A stretch of DNA of 64,000 nt. Source: Caballeronia grimmiae (GTDB lineage: Bacteria > Pseudomonadota > Gammaproteobacteria > Burkholderiales > Burkholderiaceae). The stretch's first letter is position 1, and every line of letters starts with the position of its first letter. The DNA lies in NCBI RefSeq assembly GCF_000698555.1, contig NZ_JFHE01000002.1, positions 393,903 to 457,902 of the forward strand, in the 5' to 3' direction. The notes beneath the pieces are model-generated. The model was not told the DNA's origin. It did no database searches and saw only the letters and a program-made list of their open reading frames with translations. Position numbers and translations under genes: made by a program. Below, piece after piece: positions 31,701 through 40,985 of the stretch.

Positions 31701-33654
31701 CTATCTCGCCCGACCACACGCTGGCGAAGGCGTTTTCGAACAGCGGCTTCACGCGGTCGATATCGAAGCCGACATCATCCTGCAACTCGAGGCCGAAGTC
31801 ATGAATCCACGCGTTCGGCGCGCCGGTCGGCTCGATCAGATACGGACGCTCCTCATCGACGCGCACGCCGAGATGTTCAAGCATCGGCAAGCTGTGCGAC
31901 AGCGCAATCGGATCGCCCGCGCGATACACCTTGAAGCGGAACGCGCGCCGCCCGGCTTCGATCGGCCGGTAGAGACTCATCGACAAGCCACCGGGCTGCG
32001 TATGCGCGGCCTCGATCAGTTCGATGTCGCGCACCGCCGTGCGCGCCGGATAATCCTCGCGATAACCGGCCGGGAACGAATCCGCATAGCGTTGCAGCAG
32101 CCGGTTGCCTGCTTCTTCGCCGTGACTGTCGATCAGCGCATCGGCGAGATCGTCCTGCCAGCGGCGCGCCACCTGCACGATGCGCGTTTCGAGTTCGCGC
32201 GTATCGACTTCGGGCATCGCGCCGCGATCCGCGCGCACGACGATATGAATGCGCGCCAGCGGCGACTCGGAAAGCAGCGGCGTGAACTCGATGCTCTTGC
32301 CGTTAAACGCCTCCATCAGCACCTTGCTGATGCGCCGGCGCAGATCGGTGTTGAACTTGTCGCGCGGCACGAACACGAGACAGGACACGAAGCGGTCGAA
32401 GCGGTCGCGTCGCACGAAGAGACGCGTGCGTTGATGTTCCTGCAGACGCAGCACGCCGAGCGCGATTTCGAACAGCACGTCTTCGTCGGCCTGAAACAGC
32501 TCGTCGCGCGGATACTGCTCCAGCACCGTGATGAGCGATTTCGCCAGATGTCCTCTTTCGAGGAAGCCCGCGCGCCGCACGATGTTCGCGCACTTGCGCC
32601 GCACGATCGGAATCTCCGAGGTCGGCACGAGATACGCGGTCGAGGTGTATAGCCCGAGAAAACGCCGCTCGCCTGTCACCTTGCCATCCGCCGACGTGCG
32701 CTTCACGCCGACATAGTCGAGATAGCCGGGACGATGCACCGTCGCACGTGAGTTGGCCTTGGTCAGAAAGATCGGCGCCGCGCTTTCGATGATCGAGGCC
32801 GCGCCCGCAGGCAGCGGCGTCAGATCGCCGGGAGGCGTCGGGCGCAAGTTCTCGCGCAGGATGCCCATTCCGGAGCCGGGCACGCCGCGCAGCGCGAAGC
32901 CGCCATCGTGCTCGACGAGGTCGTAATCGCGGCTGCCGAGGAAGGTGAAATGGTCCGCGACCATCCATTCGAGGAACGCACGCGATTCGATGCCGTCGGG
33001 TGTGCTGTCGCGCGTCCTGAGTTCGCCGATCGCGGCGCGTGCGGCGTCGATCACCTTGGGCCAGTCCTCGACCGCCGCGCGCACATCGCCGAGCACGCGT
33101 GCGATGTTGTCGCGCACTTCGTCGAGGCGTTCGGCGTCGCTGCAACGATCCACTTCGAAATGGATGAACGATTCGAGTTCGGAATTGCCATCGCCCGCTT
33201 CGGCGTGGCCGGGGCCGATGCGCTCGATCTCGCCCGCATGCGGACCCGTGCTCGAACGCCACACGCGGAACACCGGATGAATGGCCGAATGCAGCGCGAG
33301 ACCGAGGCGGTTCAGCTCCATCGTCACGGAATCGACGAGAAACGGCATGTCGTCGTTGACGATTTCCACCACCGTGTGATCCGAATGCCAGCCGTGCTGC
33401 TCCAGATTCGGGTTATAGACGCGCAGCACCTCGCGCCCGCGCACGAACTTCTGCGCCGTCTGCCAGTGCGCCATGGCCGCGCCGTAGAGATCGGCGACAT
33501 CGCGGCTCGCGATATCCTCGACGTCGACCTGTTCGTAGTAATAGCGCAGCAGCGGCTCGATGACCTGAAAGACCGGCTCCGGCATTCGCCCGCGTGCGAA
33601 CTCCAGAAGATCGTTGATGAGGCGTTCGACTCGCGCTTCGTTTCTGACGAGCAT
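28789..33654 (-). CDS. gdhB: Large NAD-dependent glutamate dehydrogenase
   Basis: Catabolic NAD-glutamate dehydrogenase of the 180-kDa class, 1621 aa, the usual size. It deaminates glutamate to 2-oxoglutarate and ammonium. ATG 33654 is chosen because GGAGG lies six bases upstream; a reading from 33765 is longer without a site. The N-terminal 700 residues contain ACT-like regulatory domains. The catalytic core near residues 815-850 shows RGGLRWSDRREDFRTEVLG followed by MKAQMVKN (substrate Lys) and GSKGGFVVK. The nucleotide-binding part includes VGIGDMSGDVFGNGM. A long antisense open frame is only its shadow. It stands alone, divergent from a CurA-like reductase gene, with a 241-bp promoter region between. 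Confidence 0.95.
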   Translation of the reverse strand: MLVRNEARVERLINDLLEFARGRMPEPVFQVIEPLLRYYYEQVDVEDIASRDVADLYGAAMAHWQTAQKFVRGREVLRVYNPNLEQHGWHSDHTVVEIVNDDMPFLVDSVTMELNRLGLALHSAIHPVFRVWRSSTGPHAGEIERIGPGHAEAGDGNSELESFIHFEVDRCSDAERLDEVRDNIARVLGDVRAAVEDWPKVIDAARAAIGELRTRDSTPDGIESRAFLEWMVADHFTFLGSRDYDLVEHDGGFALRGVPGSGMGILRENLRPTPPGDLTPLPAGAASIIESAAPIFLTKANSRATVHRPGYLDYVGVKRTSADGKVTGERRFLGLYTSTAYLVPTSEIPIVRRKCANIVRRAGFLERGHLAKSLITVLEQYPRDELFQADEDVLFEIALGVLRLQEHQRTRLFVRRDRFDRFVSCLVFVPRDKFNTDLRRRISKVLMEAFNGKSIEFTPLLSESPLARIHIVVRADRGAMPEVDTRELETRIVQVARRWQDDLADALIDSHGEEAGNRLLQRYADSFPAGYREDYPARTAVRDIELIEAAHTQPGGLSMSLYRPIEAGRRAFRFKVYRAGDPIALSHSLPMLEHLGVRVDEERPYLIEPTGAPNAWIHDFGLELQDDVGFDIDRVKPLFENAFASVWSGEIENDDFNRLVLRAEFGSRDVTILRAYAKYLRQVGSTFSDAYIERAPIGNPLIAKKLLQLFMVRFDPARGGAAEDREKAAERVLADIEAALDQVPNLDEDRILRQFLGVITATVRTNHFRRDASGQPRPYVSFKLDPSKVPGLPEPRPMFEIWVYAPRVEGVHLRGGRVARGGLRWSDRREDFRTEVLGLMKAQMVKNTVIVPVGSKGGFVVKNPPPVTDREAFLAEGVACYQMFLRGLLDVTDNRTPDGIVPPPDVVRHDPDDPYLVVAADKGTATFSDYANAIAREYGFWLDDAFASGGSVGYDHKKMGITARGAWESVKRHFREMNFDTQTTDFTVVGIGDMSGDVFGNGMLLSRHIRLIAAFDHRHVFLDPAPDAATSYEERARLFALPRSSWADYDASLISTGGGVYPRTAKSIPVSPQVQAALGINASVLAPNELIRAILLAQADLLYNGGVGTYVKSSAETHQQVGDRTNDGVRVNGAELRVKVVAEGGNLGLTQLGRIEFAQHGGRINTDAIDNSAGVDCSDHEVNIKILLGLVVADGEMTEKQRNALLAEMTDEVGLLVLKDNYAQTQALSIAKRYVAETLDAEARMMRYLERAGRLKRRIEFLPNDDDIAERAAAKSGLTSPERAVLLAYGKMWLYDELLESDVPEDALVAGMLPEYFPTPLQQRYSEAMQRHPLKREILATHLTNALVNRVGCTFVHRLMEETDARPSDIVRAALMSRDVFDLDDLWRRIDALDYIVADEVQARMFVDVVRLLDETSLWFLRQLGLSGASAHEVKGLLARCREAAQRLAPQLPALLPAAQLDAWYGRRRELEDAGVESSIAARVASGEIATAVLDSAEVAACSERSLELVASVYFGIGTLLDYRGIAERAMALPISTHWDLLARAAALEELARLKRALTVSALEASRGIDEADVIVESWRARRQDALDRYTRLLAELRASGGASLSMLLVVVREMAVLERA

Positions 33655-33895
33655 GGTGTCCTCCCGAGGCCTGGCGCTTGATTGGAGCCTGCTTGTTTCG
33701 AGTGCATGCCGATTATGCGCCGCGCCGGGCGTTTGGCCTTGCTTCGGCCATGTGCGCTTGCACAACTTGACGATAGCCGCGCCGCATGAACTTTGCGGGA
33801 CATTGGCTTTCGTCTATCGTCAAACGAATCGTGACTGCCGCGTTGTGTGCCGCTGCGCTACGATGAGAACCCGCACCTCAGACCGGAGAGACAAG

Positions 33896-34900
33896 ATGGC
33901 CGATGTACACAACAATCGCCGCATCCTGCTGGCGTCACGGCCGGAAGGCGAAGCAACGACTGCGAATTTCAAGCTGGTCGAAACGCCGCTCGCGCCGTTG
34001 AACGATGGGGAAGTGCGCGTGCGCAACCACTATCTGTCGCTCGATCCGTACATGCGCGGCCGCATGAGCGACGCCAAGTCTTACGCTGATCCGCAGCCGC
34101 TCAACGAGGTGATGATCGGCGGGACGGTCGGTGAAGTAACAGAGTCACGCAATCCCTCATTCAAAGTCGGCGACAAGGTGGTCGGGGTGGGCGGCTGGCA
34201 GGAATACAGCACGTCGGACGGCACGGACCTTCGTGTCGTGGATGCCGCGCGCGTGCCGCTCTCGGCTTATCTCGGCGCAGTCGGCATGCCGGGCGTGACG
34301 GCATGGTTCGGGCTCAACCGGATCATCGAGGCGAAGGCGGGCGAAACCATCGCGGTTAGCGCGGCAAGCGGCGCGGTGGGCAGTGTCGTTGGCCAACTGG
34401 CCAAGGCGGCGGGCTGCCGCGCGATCGGCATTGCCGGCGGGGCGGAGAAATGCCGCTATGTCGTCGAGACGCTGGGTTTTGACGCGTGCGTCGACTATAA
34501 GGCAGGCAAGCTGCGCGACGATCTGAAAGCCGCGGCGCCGGAAGGCATCGACGGGTACTTCGAAAACGTCGGCGGCGATGTGCTCGACGCCGTGCTCGAA
34601 CAGATGAACGCGCATGGGCGCATCGCCTTGTGCGGCATGATCTCGGGATACGACGGCCAGCCCGTGCCGATCAAGACGCCGACGATATTTCTCCGCCAAA
34701 GGCTGAAACTGCAGGGCTTCATCGTGACCGAGCATATGGACGTGTGGCCGCAAGCCCTTAAAGAACTTGGCGAGCGCGTCGCGTCGGGGAAGCTGCTGTT
34801 CCGTGAAAGCATCGCTGAAGGTCTCGAAGCCGCGCCGGAGGCTTTCCTGGGCATGCTGCGCGGAAAGAATTTCGGAAAGCAGTTGGTGAAGCTGATCTAG
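33896..34900 (+). CDS. NADP-dependent oxidoreductase, MDR family (CurA-like)
   Basis: Medium-chain reductase without zinc, 334 aa. ATG 33896 follows GGAGAG. The N-terminal substrate domain begins NRRILLASRPEGEAT and includes YLSLDPYMRGRM, a strong mark of the CurA/leukotriene-B4 dehydrogenase branch. The Rossmann domain shows VSAASGAVGSVVGQLAK near residue 155 and GFDACVDYKAG. Such enzymes reduce alpha,beta-unsaturated ketones or aldehydes with NADPH. A LysR-type regulator follows 166 bases downstream on the same strand and might be related. A GC-rich hairpin follows the stop. Confidence 0.92.
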   Translation: MADVHNNRRILLASRPEGEATTANFKLVETPLAPLNDGEVRVRNHYLSLDPYMRGRMSDAKSYADPQPLNEVMIGGTVGEVTESRNPSFKVGDKVVGVGGWQEYSTSDGTDLRVVDAARVPLSAYLGAVGMPGVTAWFGLNRIIEAKAGETIAVSAASGAVGSVVGQLAKAAGCRAIGIAGGAEKCRYVVETLGFDACVDYKAGKLRDDLKAAAPEGIDGYFENVGGDVLDAVLEQMNAHGRIALCGMISGYDGQPVPIKTPTIFLRQRLKLQGFIVTEHMDVWPQALKELGERVASGKLLFRESIAEGLEAAPEAFLGMLRGKNFGKQLVKLI

Positions 34901-34907
34901 ACGCATG

Positions 34908-34930
34908 ACGCCCTTCGCAATGGAGGGCGT
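34908..34930. terminator. GC-rich hairpin, possible weak terminator
   Basis: ACGCCCT pairs with AGGGCGT around a 9-base loop just after the reductase stop. No T-run follows, so termination would need Rho or be partial. Confidence 0.35.
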
Positions 34931-35066
34931 GACCTTCGGTAAAGCGCGACGTACATCGCAAAGCATCGGATTGCGTCGCGCGGTCCTCGTGCAATTCCCG
35001 GTATGACAAGCCACCGGCGCTGGCTATGATGCTGCCTTTGATCTCGCTTACGCTCGTATCGCGGAT

Positions 35067-35978
35067 ATGAAGGACGAACGCCTCGTCGAAATGAAGATAT
35101 TCCGGGCCGTCGCGGAAACCGGCGGCTTCACCGCCGCGGCGCTCATGCTCGATCTTCAGCAACCTTATGTCAGCCGCGCCGTCTCGAATCTCGAGAAACG
35201 CCTCGGTGTGGCGCTGCTCAGGCGCTCGACGCGCCGTCTACAGGTCACGCAGGAAGGTCACCAGTACCTCGCGCTGTGCAAGCGCATTCTCGATGACATC
35301 GAGGTCGCGGAGGCGCAACTCTCGCGTGCGAGTCAACACATGACCGGCGCCATCCGCGTGACTGTGGCGACTTCATTCGGCATGGATCAGATCGTGCCGC
35401 TCATTCCCGGCTTTCTCGAACGCTATCCCGGCTTGCGCGTTCGGCTGTCGCTATCCGATACGCTCGCGGATGTGATCGGCGAAGGATTCGATGTTGCGAT
35501 TCGCATGGGCAGCCTGCAGGACTCGAATCTGGTCAGCCGCAAGCTGTGTCATCTGCAGCGCGTGGTGACCGCGTCGCCTTCTTATCTCGCGCGTCACGGT
35601 GTTCCCTCGGTGCCGGCCGATCTCGCCAATCACAACTGCCTGATGTGGGAGCCGCCAATGGACCATCTCAACCATTGGCCGTTCGTGGTCGACGGCGAAC
35701 GCACGTCCATGCTCATCAACGGCAACTTCCAGACGAGCAGCGGCGTGAGTTCGGTGTATATGTGTCTCGCGGGCGTCGGCATTACGCGCATGGCGGAGCA
35801 TATGGTGCTGCCTTCGATTCGCAGCAACATGCTCGTGCCGCTTTTGACCGACTTCCAGCCAAGCGACGAAACTGCGATTTATGCGCTGTATCCGCGAGAT
35901 TCGTCGCTTCATCCGCGCGTGCGCGCGTTCATCGACTATGTGGGGGAAGGGCTCAAGCGGCCGCCGTGGGCCGCTTGA
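35067..35978 (+). CDS. LysR-type transcriptional regulator
   Basis: Regulator of 303 aa. Residues 5-65 form the winged helix-turn-helix (FRAVAETGGFTAAALMLDL, then QPYVSRAVSNLEKRLG and the RRSTRRLQVT wing). Residues 90-300 form the periplasmic-binding-like effector domain (GAIRVTVATSFGMDQIVPLI). Its 3' end faces the MFS carrier gene only 9 bases away, convergent. It could control the aldolase-MFS operon or the upstream reductase; no clear T-N11-A operator was assigned. Confidence 0.93.
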   Translation: MKDERLVEMKIFRAVAETGGFTAAALMLDLQQPYVSRAVSNLEKRLGVALLRRSTRRLQVTQEGHQYLALCKRILDDIEVAEAQLSRASQHMTGAIRVTVATSFGMDQIVPLIPGFLERYPGLRVRLSLSDTLADVIGEGFDVAIRMGSLQDSNLVSRKLCHLQRVVTASPSYLARHGVPSVPADLANHNCLMWEPPMDHLNHWPFVVDGERTSMLINGNFQTSSGVSSVYMCLAGVGITRMAEHMVLPSIRSNMLVPLLTDFQPSDETAIYALYPRDSSLHPRVRAFIDYVGEGLKRPPWAA

Positions 35979-35987
35979 GCGATGGCG

Positions 35988-37292
35988 TCACCTGTCATCC
36001 AGCGTTTTGGGCAGGCGCATGGTCATGGCTGCGCCGAGCACGAGAAACGCTGAAATCACGTACATGCCGATATTCGCGTTGCCGACCGTGACGTTGAGCA
36101 TGCCGACGAGGTACGGCGACACGAATCCAGCGATATTGCCGACTGAATTGATGAACGCCAGCGCTGCGGCCACCGATGCGCCAACGAACAGACTCGTCGG
36201 CAACGCCCAGAAGAGTGCAACGCATGAGTACACGCCTGCGGCCGCCACCGAGAGACACACTGTCGTCACGATGGGTCCCGCCGAAAGCCACATGCTCGTT
36301 GCCAGTCCCACTGCGCCGATCAACATGAACAGGGCGAAGTGCACGCGGCGTCCGCCGGTGCGGTCGGCGCTGCGGTTCGACATATACAAGGCGATGGCCG
36401 CGAAGATATTCGGCACCGCCGAGTACAGGCCGATGGCGAACGGGTCCGTTACGCCACTGCGCTTGATCAGCGAGGGCATCCAGAAGCCGAGCGCGTAAAG
36501 GCCCATGATGAGGCAGAAGAAGATCGCGCAGAACCCCCAGAGTTTGCGGTTGGCGAGAAATGCGCGCACGCTCGAATGATCCACCTTGCCCGCGTTCTCA
36601 GCGCGTATTTCGTTGAGCACGTGGTTGCGCTCTTCTTCGGTGATCCAGCGCGAGTGAGCGGGGTTGTCGTCGAGAAAGGCGAGCACGACGAACGCGAGCA
36701 CGACAGCCGGAATCGCCTCGATGAGAAACAGCCATTGCCAAGCCGCCAGATACTCGTTGCCCGCGAACGCATGGAGGATATAGCCGGAAATCGGCCCGCC
36801 GACGACGAACGCGAGCGGCGCGCCCATCACGTAGATGGACATCGCGCGGCCGCGATATCGCGCGGGAAACCAGAGCGTGAGCAGATACATGATTGCGGGC
36901 GCGAAGCCTGCCTCGGCGGCGCCGAGCAGGAAGCGCGCGACGTAGAACATCGTCGGCGTCTTCACGAAGATCATCGCCGCCGAGATCACGCCCCAGGTCA
37001 GCATGATGCGCGCGATCCACTTGCGTGCGCCGACTTTGCGCATCACGAGATTACTTGGCACCTCGAAGAAAAAATATCCCGCGAAGAAGATGCCCGATCC
37101 GAGGCCGTAGATGGCGTCGTCGAAATGAAGTGCGTCGAGCATCTGGAGTTTCGCGAAACCCACGTTCACTCGATCGAGATACGCGACCAGATAACATATC
37201 AACAAGAGCGGCAAGAGCCGCCAATAGGCGCGGTAATAAGTGCGGCTCGTATCCGCCTGCCTGACGGCTTCTTCGCCATATAGCGCTTCCAT
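35988..37292 (-). CDS. MFS transporter, anion:cation symporter family
   Basis: Carrier of 434 aa with twelve predicted membrane segments. The motif CYLVAYLDRVNVGFAKLQM near residues 35-53 and GFAPAIMYLLTLWFPARYRGRAM near 120 are hallmarks of the ACS (tartrate/phthalate/glucarate) branch. The central loop carries the usual SRWITEEER. It follows a class II aldolase gene by 91 bases on the same strand, so it probably imports the organic acid or sugar acid that the aldolase acts on. Convergent with the LysR gene. Confidence 0.92.
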   Translation of the reverse strand: MEALYGEEAVRQADTSRTYYRAYWRLLPLLLICYLVAYLDRVNVGFAKLQMLDALHFDDAIYGLGSGIFFAGYFFFEVPSNLVMRKVGARKWIARIMLTWGVISAAMIFVKTPTMFYVARFLLGAAEAGFAPAIMYLLTLWFPARYRGRAMSIYVMGAPLAFVVGGPISGYILHAFAGNEYLAAWQWLFLIEAIPAVVLAFVVLAFLDDNPAHSRWITEEERNHVLNEIRAENAGKVDHSSVRAFLANRKLWGFCAIFFCLIMGLYALGFWMPSLIKRSGVTDPFAIGLYSAVPNIFAAIALYMSNRSADRTGGRRVHFALFMLIGAVGLATSMWLSAGPIVTTVCLSVAAAGVYSCVALFWALPTSLFVGASVAAALAFINSVGNIAGFVSPYLVGMLNVTVGNANIGMYVISAFLVLGAAMTMRLPKTLDDR

Positions 37293-37383
37293 GCGTGTCT
37301 CCGGTATAGATGTTTTTGTGCGCCTGGTGCGGCATGCTCAATCACTTCGCGCATGCCGCGACGTGCTGGCAGATCTCGATGCG

Positions 37384-38193
37384 TCAATCGAGATAATCGG
37401 GTTCCTCTTCTGCGATCTCGTACAGCATGGTCTGGAAATGCAGCCAGCTGATGAACGAATTGCCGAGGTGCTGGTGCGAATATTCGGCGAACTTGTGATC
37501 GATCGGTATCGGGCGCGATTCGGTCGCGTCCATCAGCAACTGCATCTTGCAGCAGTGATCGAGCGCAATGAAGGTCCACACGGCATCGTCGATGCTGTGG
37601 CGGCTGGCGGTCAGCAGCCCGTGATTCTGATGGATGATCGCCTTGTGATCCTGGAAGGCGCGTGCGATAGGATTGCCCGATTCGTCCGCCACCGGCACCT
37701 TGCCCGCTCCATCGCGTACCACGGTATGACTGCCGTAGAACATGCACGCGTCCTGCGTGACGTAATCGAGCGGCTTGCCCATCGCGGCCCATGCGTCGCC
37801 GTTCACCGTATGCGCATGGCACGAGCCGATGATGTCCGGATTCTCCGCATGAATCGCGGAATGCAGCACGTAGCCGGCGCGATTCACCGCATACTTGCCT
37901 TCGATCACGGTTCCCGAATGATCGACCAGCACCAGTTGCGACGTCTTCGTGCGCGACCACGGCACGCACATCGGGTTGGTCCAGAAGAGATCCGGATGCT
38001 CCGGATCGCGCACCGTCAGATGGCCGCCGAAGCCAAAGCTGAAACCGTGGCGGGCGAAGATCCGGCACGCGGCGGCAAGATGTTCCTTGCGATACCGGCG
38101 CTCCTCGGCGGAGCTGGAAAACGTCGGTTCCTGTGGAAAGATGAGGCCATCCTGTGTCGGGCTGTAAATCGAATCCTTGGCGTCCATCAGCAT
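37384..38193 (-). CDS. Class II aldolase/adducin family protein
   Basis: Cytoplasmic zinc enzyme of 269 aa related to fuculose/ribulose phosphate aldolases and epimerases. ATG 38193 begins MLMDAKDSIYSP. Key features: the GFGGHLTVRDPEHPDLFWTNP segment near 50-70, the zinc ligands in GSCHAHT near residue 125, and the third ligand in IIHQNHGLL near residue 190. This branch, with the N-terminal RRYRKEHLAAACRIFARHGF helix, is common in Burkholderia and fungi, where the substrate is undefined. Operon with the MFS carrier downstream. Confidence 0.9.
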   Translation of the reverse strand: MLMDAKDSIYSPTQDGLIFPQEPTFSSSAEERRYRKEHLAAACRIFARHGFSFGFGGHLTVRDPEHPDLFWTNPMCVPWSRTKTSQLVLVDHSGTVIEGKYAVNRAGYVLHSAIHAENPDIIGSCHAHTVNGDAWAAMGKPLDYVTQDACMFYGSHTVVRDGAGKVPVADESGNPIARAFQDHKAIIHQNHGLLTASRHSIDDAVWTFIALDHCCKMQLLMDATESRPIPIDHKFAEYSHQHLGNSFISWLHFQTMLYEIAEEEPDYLD

Positions 38194-38250
38194 CGAAGCG
38201 TCTCCTTGTTGAGTTCGAGGTGCCAGTATAGGAGCGCGTTTGCGACGGAT

Positions 38251-38720
38251 TCAGGGGCTGTAGGGAATAGGATTTATGCACGGGAATCGTCGTGGCAGAG
38301 CGCCAGTTCGGCGCTCCGCTGCAGAGACGCTCGCGGTGGCCGTCGTGCGTGCGGTCGGCGTTCCTTCGCACAAGCGTTCGACGTGCACAGAAAGTGCGAT
38401 CAGCAGCGGCAGACCGGCGACCATGTGCCCGCGATCCGTCGCGCGGTACTCCTTTTCCAGCAGTTCGACGAGCGGCATCAGCGCGCTTTCGTGCGTTTGA
38501 ACGTTCACACGCGTCACGCCGGCGCGCTGCAACAAAGGGACGAGCGAGGCGCGACCATCGCGGCGAGCGCTTCGAGGGAACGTTGCGCGGCCGTCAGCAC
38601 CAGACCATCCATATCCGGCGCGAAGTTGAAGCCGTGCACGGTTTGCACCCGAGCACCCGGACGCCCGACGATGGCGTCGCCCTGAACGTTCGCAACGTCG
38701 TTCGCGCGGCTCCATGCGCC
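38251..38720 (-). pseudogene. AraC-family regulator remnant (PobR-like ligand domain)
   Basis: Two minus-strand frames together recall the ligand-binding part of a PobR-type AraC regulator. One holds HGFNFAPDMDGLVLTAAQRSLEALAAMV (38560-38650 region). After a frameshift near 38540 another holds VNVQTHESALMPLVELLEKEY and GHMVAGLPLLIALSVHVERL. The cupin start, and the C-terminal helix-turn-helix that should follow, are missing. It sits just upstream of the aldolase-MFS operon on the same strand, so it may once have been that operon's regulator. Confidence 0.5.
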
Positions 38721-38739
38721 TATTAGGGACTTCCTCCAT

Positions 38740-38766
38740 TCAAGTGGTCGAAGTTACTGCCGTTAG
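38740..38766 (+). promoter_or_regulatory. Sigma28 (FliA)-type promoter of the 38.8-kb chemoreceptor
   Basis: TCAAGTGG, 11 bases, GCCGTTAG. The -10 matches 7 of 8 positions of GCCGTTAA/GCCGATAA and the -35 begins with the expected TCAAG. It lies 53 bases before the chemoreceptor start, and the same spacing recurs upstream of the two other chemoreceptor genes in this window. Confidence 0.65.
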
Positions 38767-38819
38767 CCGGGGTAAAGCCGCGCATTGCGGCGACCGCAAC
38801 CTTGCACTCGGAACCTGGA

Positions 38820-40511
38820 ATGAAAGTCTCTACTCGGCTAATGCTGCTAGCCGTTACAGCGCTTATCGCGCTGCTCGCAGTCGGTGGATACAGCGTCTAT
38901 AGCGTGCGACGCGCGATGCTCGATGACAAGCAGGCGCAGATCGTCAACCTGTTGAAGATGGCCGAGCACCTCGCCCAGTATTACCACGAGCAGGAAGTTG
39001 CCGGCGCGATGACGACGGAGCAAGCGCAGGCGGCGACGAAGACCGCGTTGAACAGAATGAATTATTCCGATCAGAGCTATTTCTGGGCGCGTCTTCCGGA
39101 CGGGACGTCGCTCGTGCATCGGAAGCAGGAGAACATCGGCAAAGTCCTGCTGGGTAAAGCGCCGGACGGACGGCCAGACACAGAGCTTTATCGCGAGATG
39201 CTCGCCAAGGAGCACATTCCGGTGCTGATGGTGGTGACGACACACCCATCGACCGGGGTGATGACAGGCAAGATGAACGGCATCGTCGAGTTCAAGCCCT
39301 GGGGCTGGTGGATCGGTACGGGATTCTTCACCGACGATATCACCGCCACTTTCATGCACACGACGCTGGAAATCGCGGGCTTGATAGCACTGGCACTCGC
39401 GGTTATTGCTGCATTGGCGTGGAAAACCATTCGCAGCGTGACGGGCGCCCTCGGCGGCGAACCCGGGTATGCAGTGGGCGTTGTCCGGGCGATTGCAGGC
39501 GGCGATCTGAGTTCACCAACGGTGCTCAAGAACGGTGATGACCGCAGCCTTCTCGCAGCAGTGGAACACATGCGTCTCGGTCTGGAAGAGATGGTGACCA
39601 AGATTCGTGCAAGCTCGGAATCCGTTTCGTCCGGCGCCGTTCAGATTGCGGCGGGCAATACCGACCTCTCGAGCCGCACGGAGCAGCAAGCGGCGTCGCT
39701 GCAAGAAACGGCGGCGAGCATGGAGGAACTGACAGCGACGGTCAAGCAGAACTCCGAGAACGCTCAGCAAGCGAGCGGACTGGCTGACAGCGCGAATGCG
39801 GTCGCCAACGAGGGAAGCGCGATCATCGGTCAGGTTATCCAGACGATGGACGGCATCGAGCAAAGCTCGGGCAAGATCGCTGAAATCATCGGGATGATCG
39901 AAGGCATCGCATTCCAGACCAACATCCTGGCGCTCAACGCTGCGGTGGAAGCCGCACGCGCCGGCGAGCAGGGCCGTGGCTTTGCGGTCGTCGCGAGCGA
40001 AGTGCGCAGCCTCGCGCAGCGTTCATCGACCGCCGCTAAGGAGATCAAGGATCTGATCGAAACGTCCGGCAGCCGGGTCCACGAGGGATCTGAACTCGTC
40101 GCGCAGGCAGGTGAAACGATGAAGCGCGTGGGCACCGCGATCCAGCGAGTCACCGACATCATGGGCGAGATTGCGTCGGCGTCGAACGAGCAGACGCGAG
40201 GCATCGAGCAGGTGAATCAGGCCATCTCGCAGATGGACGAGGTCACGCAGCAGAACGCGGCGCTCGTTGAAGAAGCGGCGGCAGCGGCGGGGTCAATGGA
40301 CGACCAGGCGAAGCAACTGACCGCAGCCGTTGGTGCGTTTCGGACGGGGCAGATGTTCACGGCGTCGCCGGTAGCGGCGAGTGCAGTTCCGGCTAAGCGT
40401 TCGCCGACCCCGGCGCCGGTGCGCGCGGTCACGCGCCCTGCGAAGAAGCCGGTCATCGAGCGCGCTCAACCGGTCGTGGCTTCCAGTGACGGAGACTGGT
40501 CGACTTTCTGA
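38820..40511 (+). CDS. Methyl-accepting chemotaxis protein with sCache_2 sensor
   Basis: Chemoreceptor of 563 aa. A membrane helix at 7-30 precedes a periplasmic single-Cache domain ([35 protein letters not shown]), and a second helix lies near 190-205. A HAMP-like linker and the long signalling coiled coil follow, with the hairpin tip [28 protein letters not shown] in its central part. The chain ends in DWSTF, a W-x-x-F tether for CheR/CheB adaptation enzymes. ATG 38820 is chosen because it directly precedes the membrane helix. sCache_2 sensors often bind carboxylates; the ligand here is unknown. A sigma28-like promoter precedes and a terminator follows. Confidence 0.94.
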   Translation: MKVSTRLMLLAVTALIALLAVGGYSVYSVRRAMLDDKQAQIVNLLKMAEHLAQYYHEQEVAGAMTTEQAQAATKTALNRMNYSDQSYFWARLPDGTSLVHRKQENIGKVLLGKAPDGRPDTELYREMLAKEHIPVLMVVTTHPSTGVMTGKMNGIVEFKPWGWWIGTGFFTDDITATFMHTTLEIAGLIALALAVIAALAWKTIRSVTGALGGEPGYAVGVVRAIAGGDLSSPTVLKNGDDRSLLAAVEHMRLGLEEMVTKIRASSESVSSGAVQIAAGNTDLSSRTEQQAASLQETAASMEELTATVKQNSENAQQASGLADSANAVANEGSAIIGQVIQTMDGIEQSSGKIAEIIGMIEGIAFQTNILALNAAVEAARAGEQGRGFAVVASEVRSLAQRSSTAAKEIKDLIETSGSRVHEGSELVAQAGETMKRVGTAIQRVTDIMGEIASASNEQTRGIEQVNQAISQMDEVTQQNAALVEEAAAAAGSMDDQAKQLTAAVGAFRTGQMFTASPVAASAVPAKRSPTPAPVRAVTRPAKKPVIERAQPVVASSDGDWSTF

Positions 40512-40531
40512 TCGACGAGGTTGCATCGGAT

Positions 40532-40559
40532 AAAAAGCCGCAGTTGTCTGCGGCTTTTT
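40532..40559. terminator. Bidirectional rho-independent terminator
   Basis: AAAAAGCCGCAG pairs perfectly with CTGCGGCTTTTT around the 4-base loop TTGT, twenty bases after the chemoreceptor stop. The T-run on one strand and A-run on the other allow termination in both directions. Confidence 0.9.
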
Positions 40560-40561
40560 GA

Positions 40562-40712
40562 TTTGGGCGTTCCGACACGCGCTATAGGTGCGATGCGGTC
40601 TTACTCATTGCTTTGGGTGATTTTCTACCGCGGTGGTGAACGCCCGACTTCGTTGTTATCTTTCCAAGATCGCAAGCTAGCCCCGACCGGGTCATCGGTC
40701 GGGGCTTTTTTT
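40562..40712 (+). ncRNA. Candidate small RNA between two terminators
   Basis: A 120-base stretch with no usable reading frame starts right after the chemoreceptor terminator and ends in a second, strong rho-independent terminator. A second terminator this close to the first is unnecessary for the upstream gene, so an independent short transcript is suggested. A TATAGG element at 40583-40588 could serve as a -10, but no good -35 was found. No known RNA family was recognised. Confidence 0.4.
40679..40712 (+). terminator. Strong rho-independent terminator
   Basis: AGCCCCGACCG pairs with CGGTCGGGGCT (11 bp) around a 6-base loop, followed by seven T residues including the last stem base. It ends the small-RNA candidate region. 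Confidence 0.9.
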
Positions 40713-40985
40713 CGGCCTACGAGCTGGTCGGTCCTCCGTCGACAGCAGTCATTGGGTTCTGGCTGTTAACGTCTGACTTAAGAACTCACCGGGGAATTGT
40801 AAGGAAAGTTAAAACTACCCTTAGACGAAAATTGAACCGTTAATATCACCCTCGAATTTGCTGACCTTAGACGTAGCTGAGAAACAGACGACCATGCCGC
40901 GTCGCAATCCGTCTGCGGTGCAAAGCCAGCGGAGCAAACGGCATCGACGAGTGCCGGAGCGAACCATAACTTGAGAGAGAAACCC

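Noticed and set aside
30436..32652. 738-codon open frame antisense to glutamate dehydrogenase
   Set aside because: Mirrors the codon pattern of the real gene on the other strand; His/Arg-rich nonsense composition, no domain.
38770..38800. Second sigma28-like site (TAAAG...GACCGCAA) before the 38.8-kb chemoreceptor
   Set aside because: The -10 matches only half the consensus; the site at 38740-38766 is much better.
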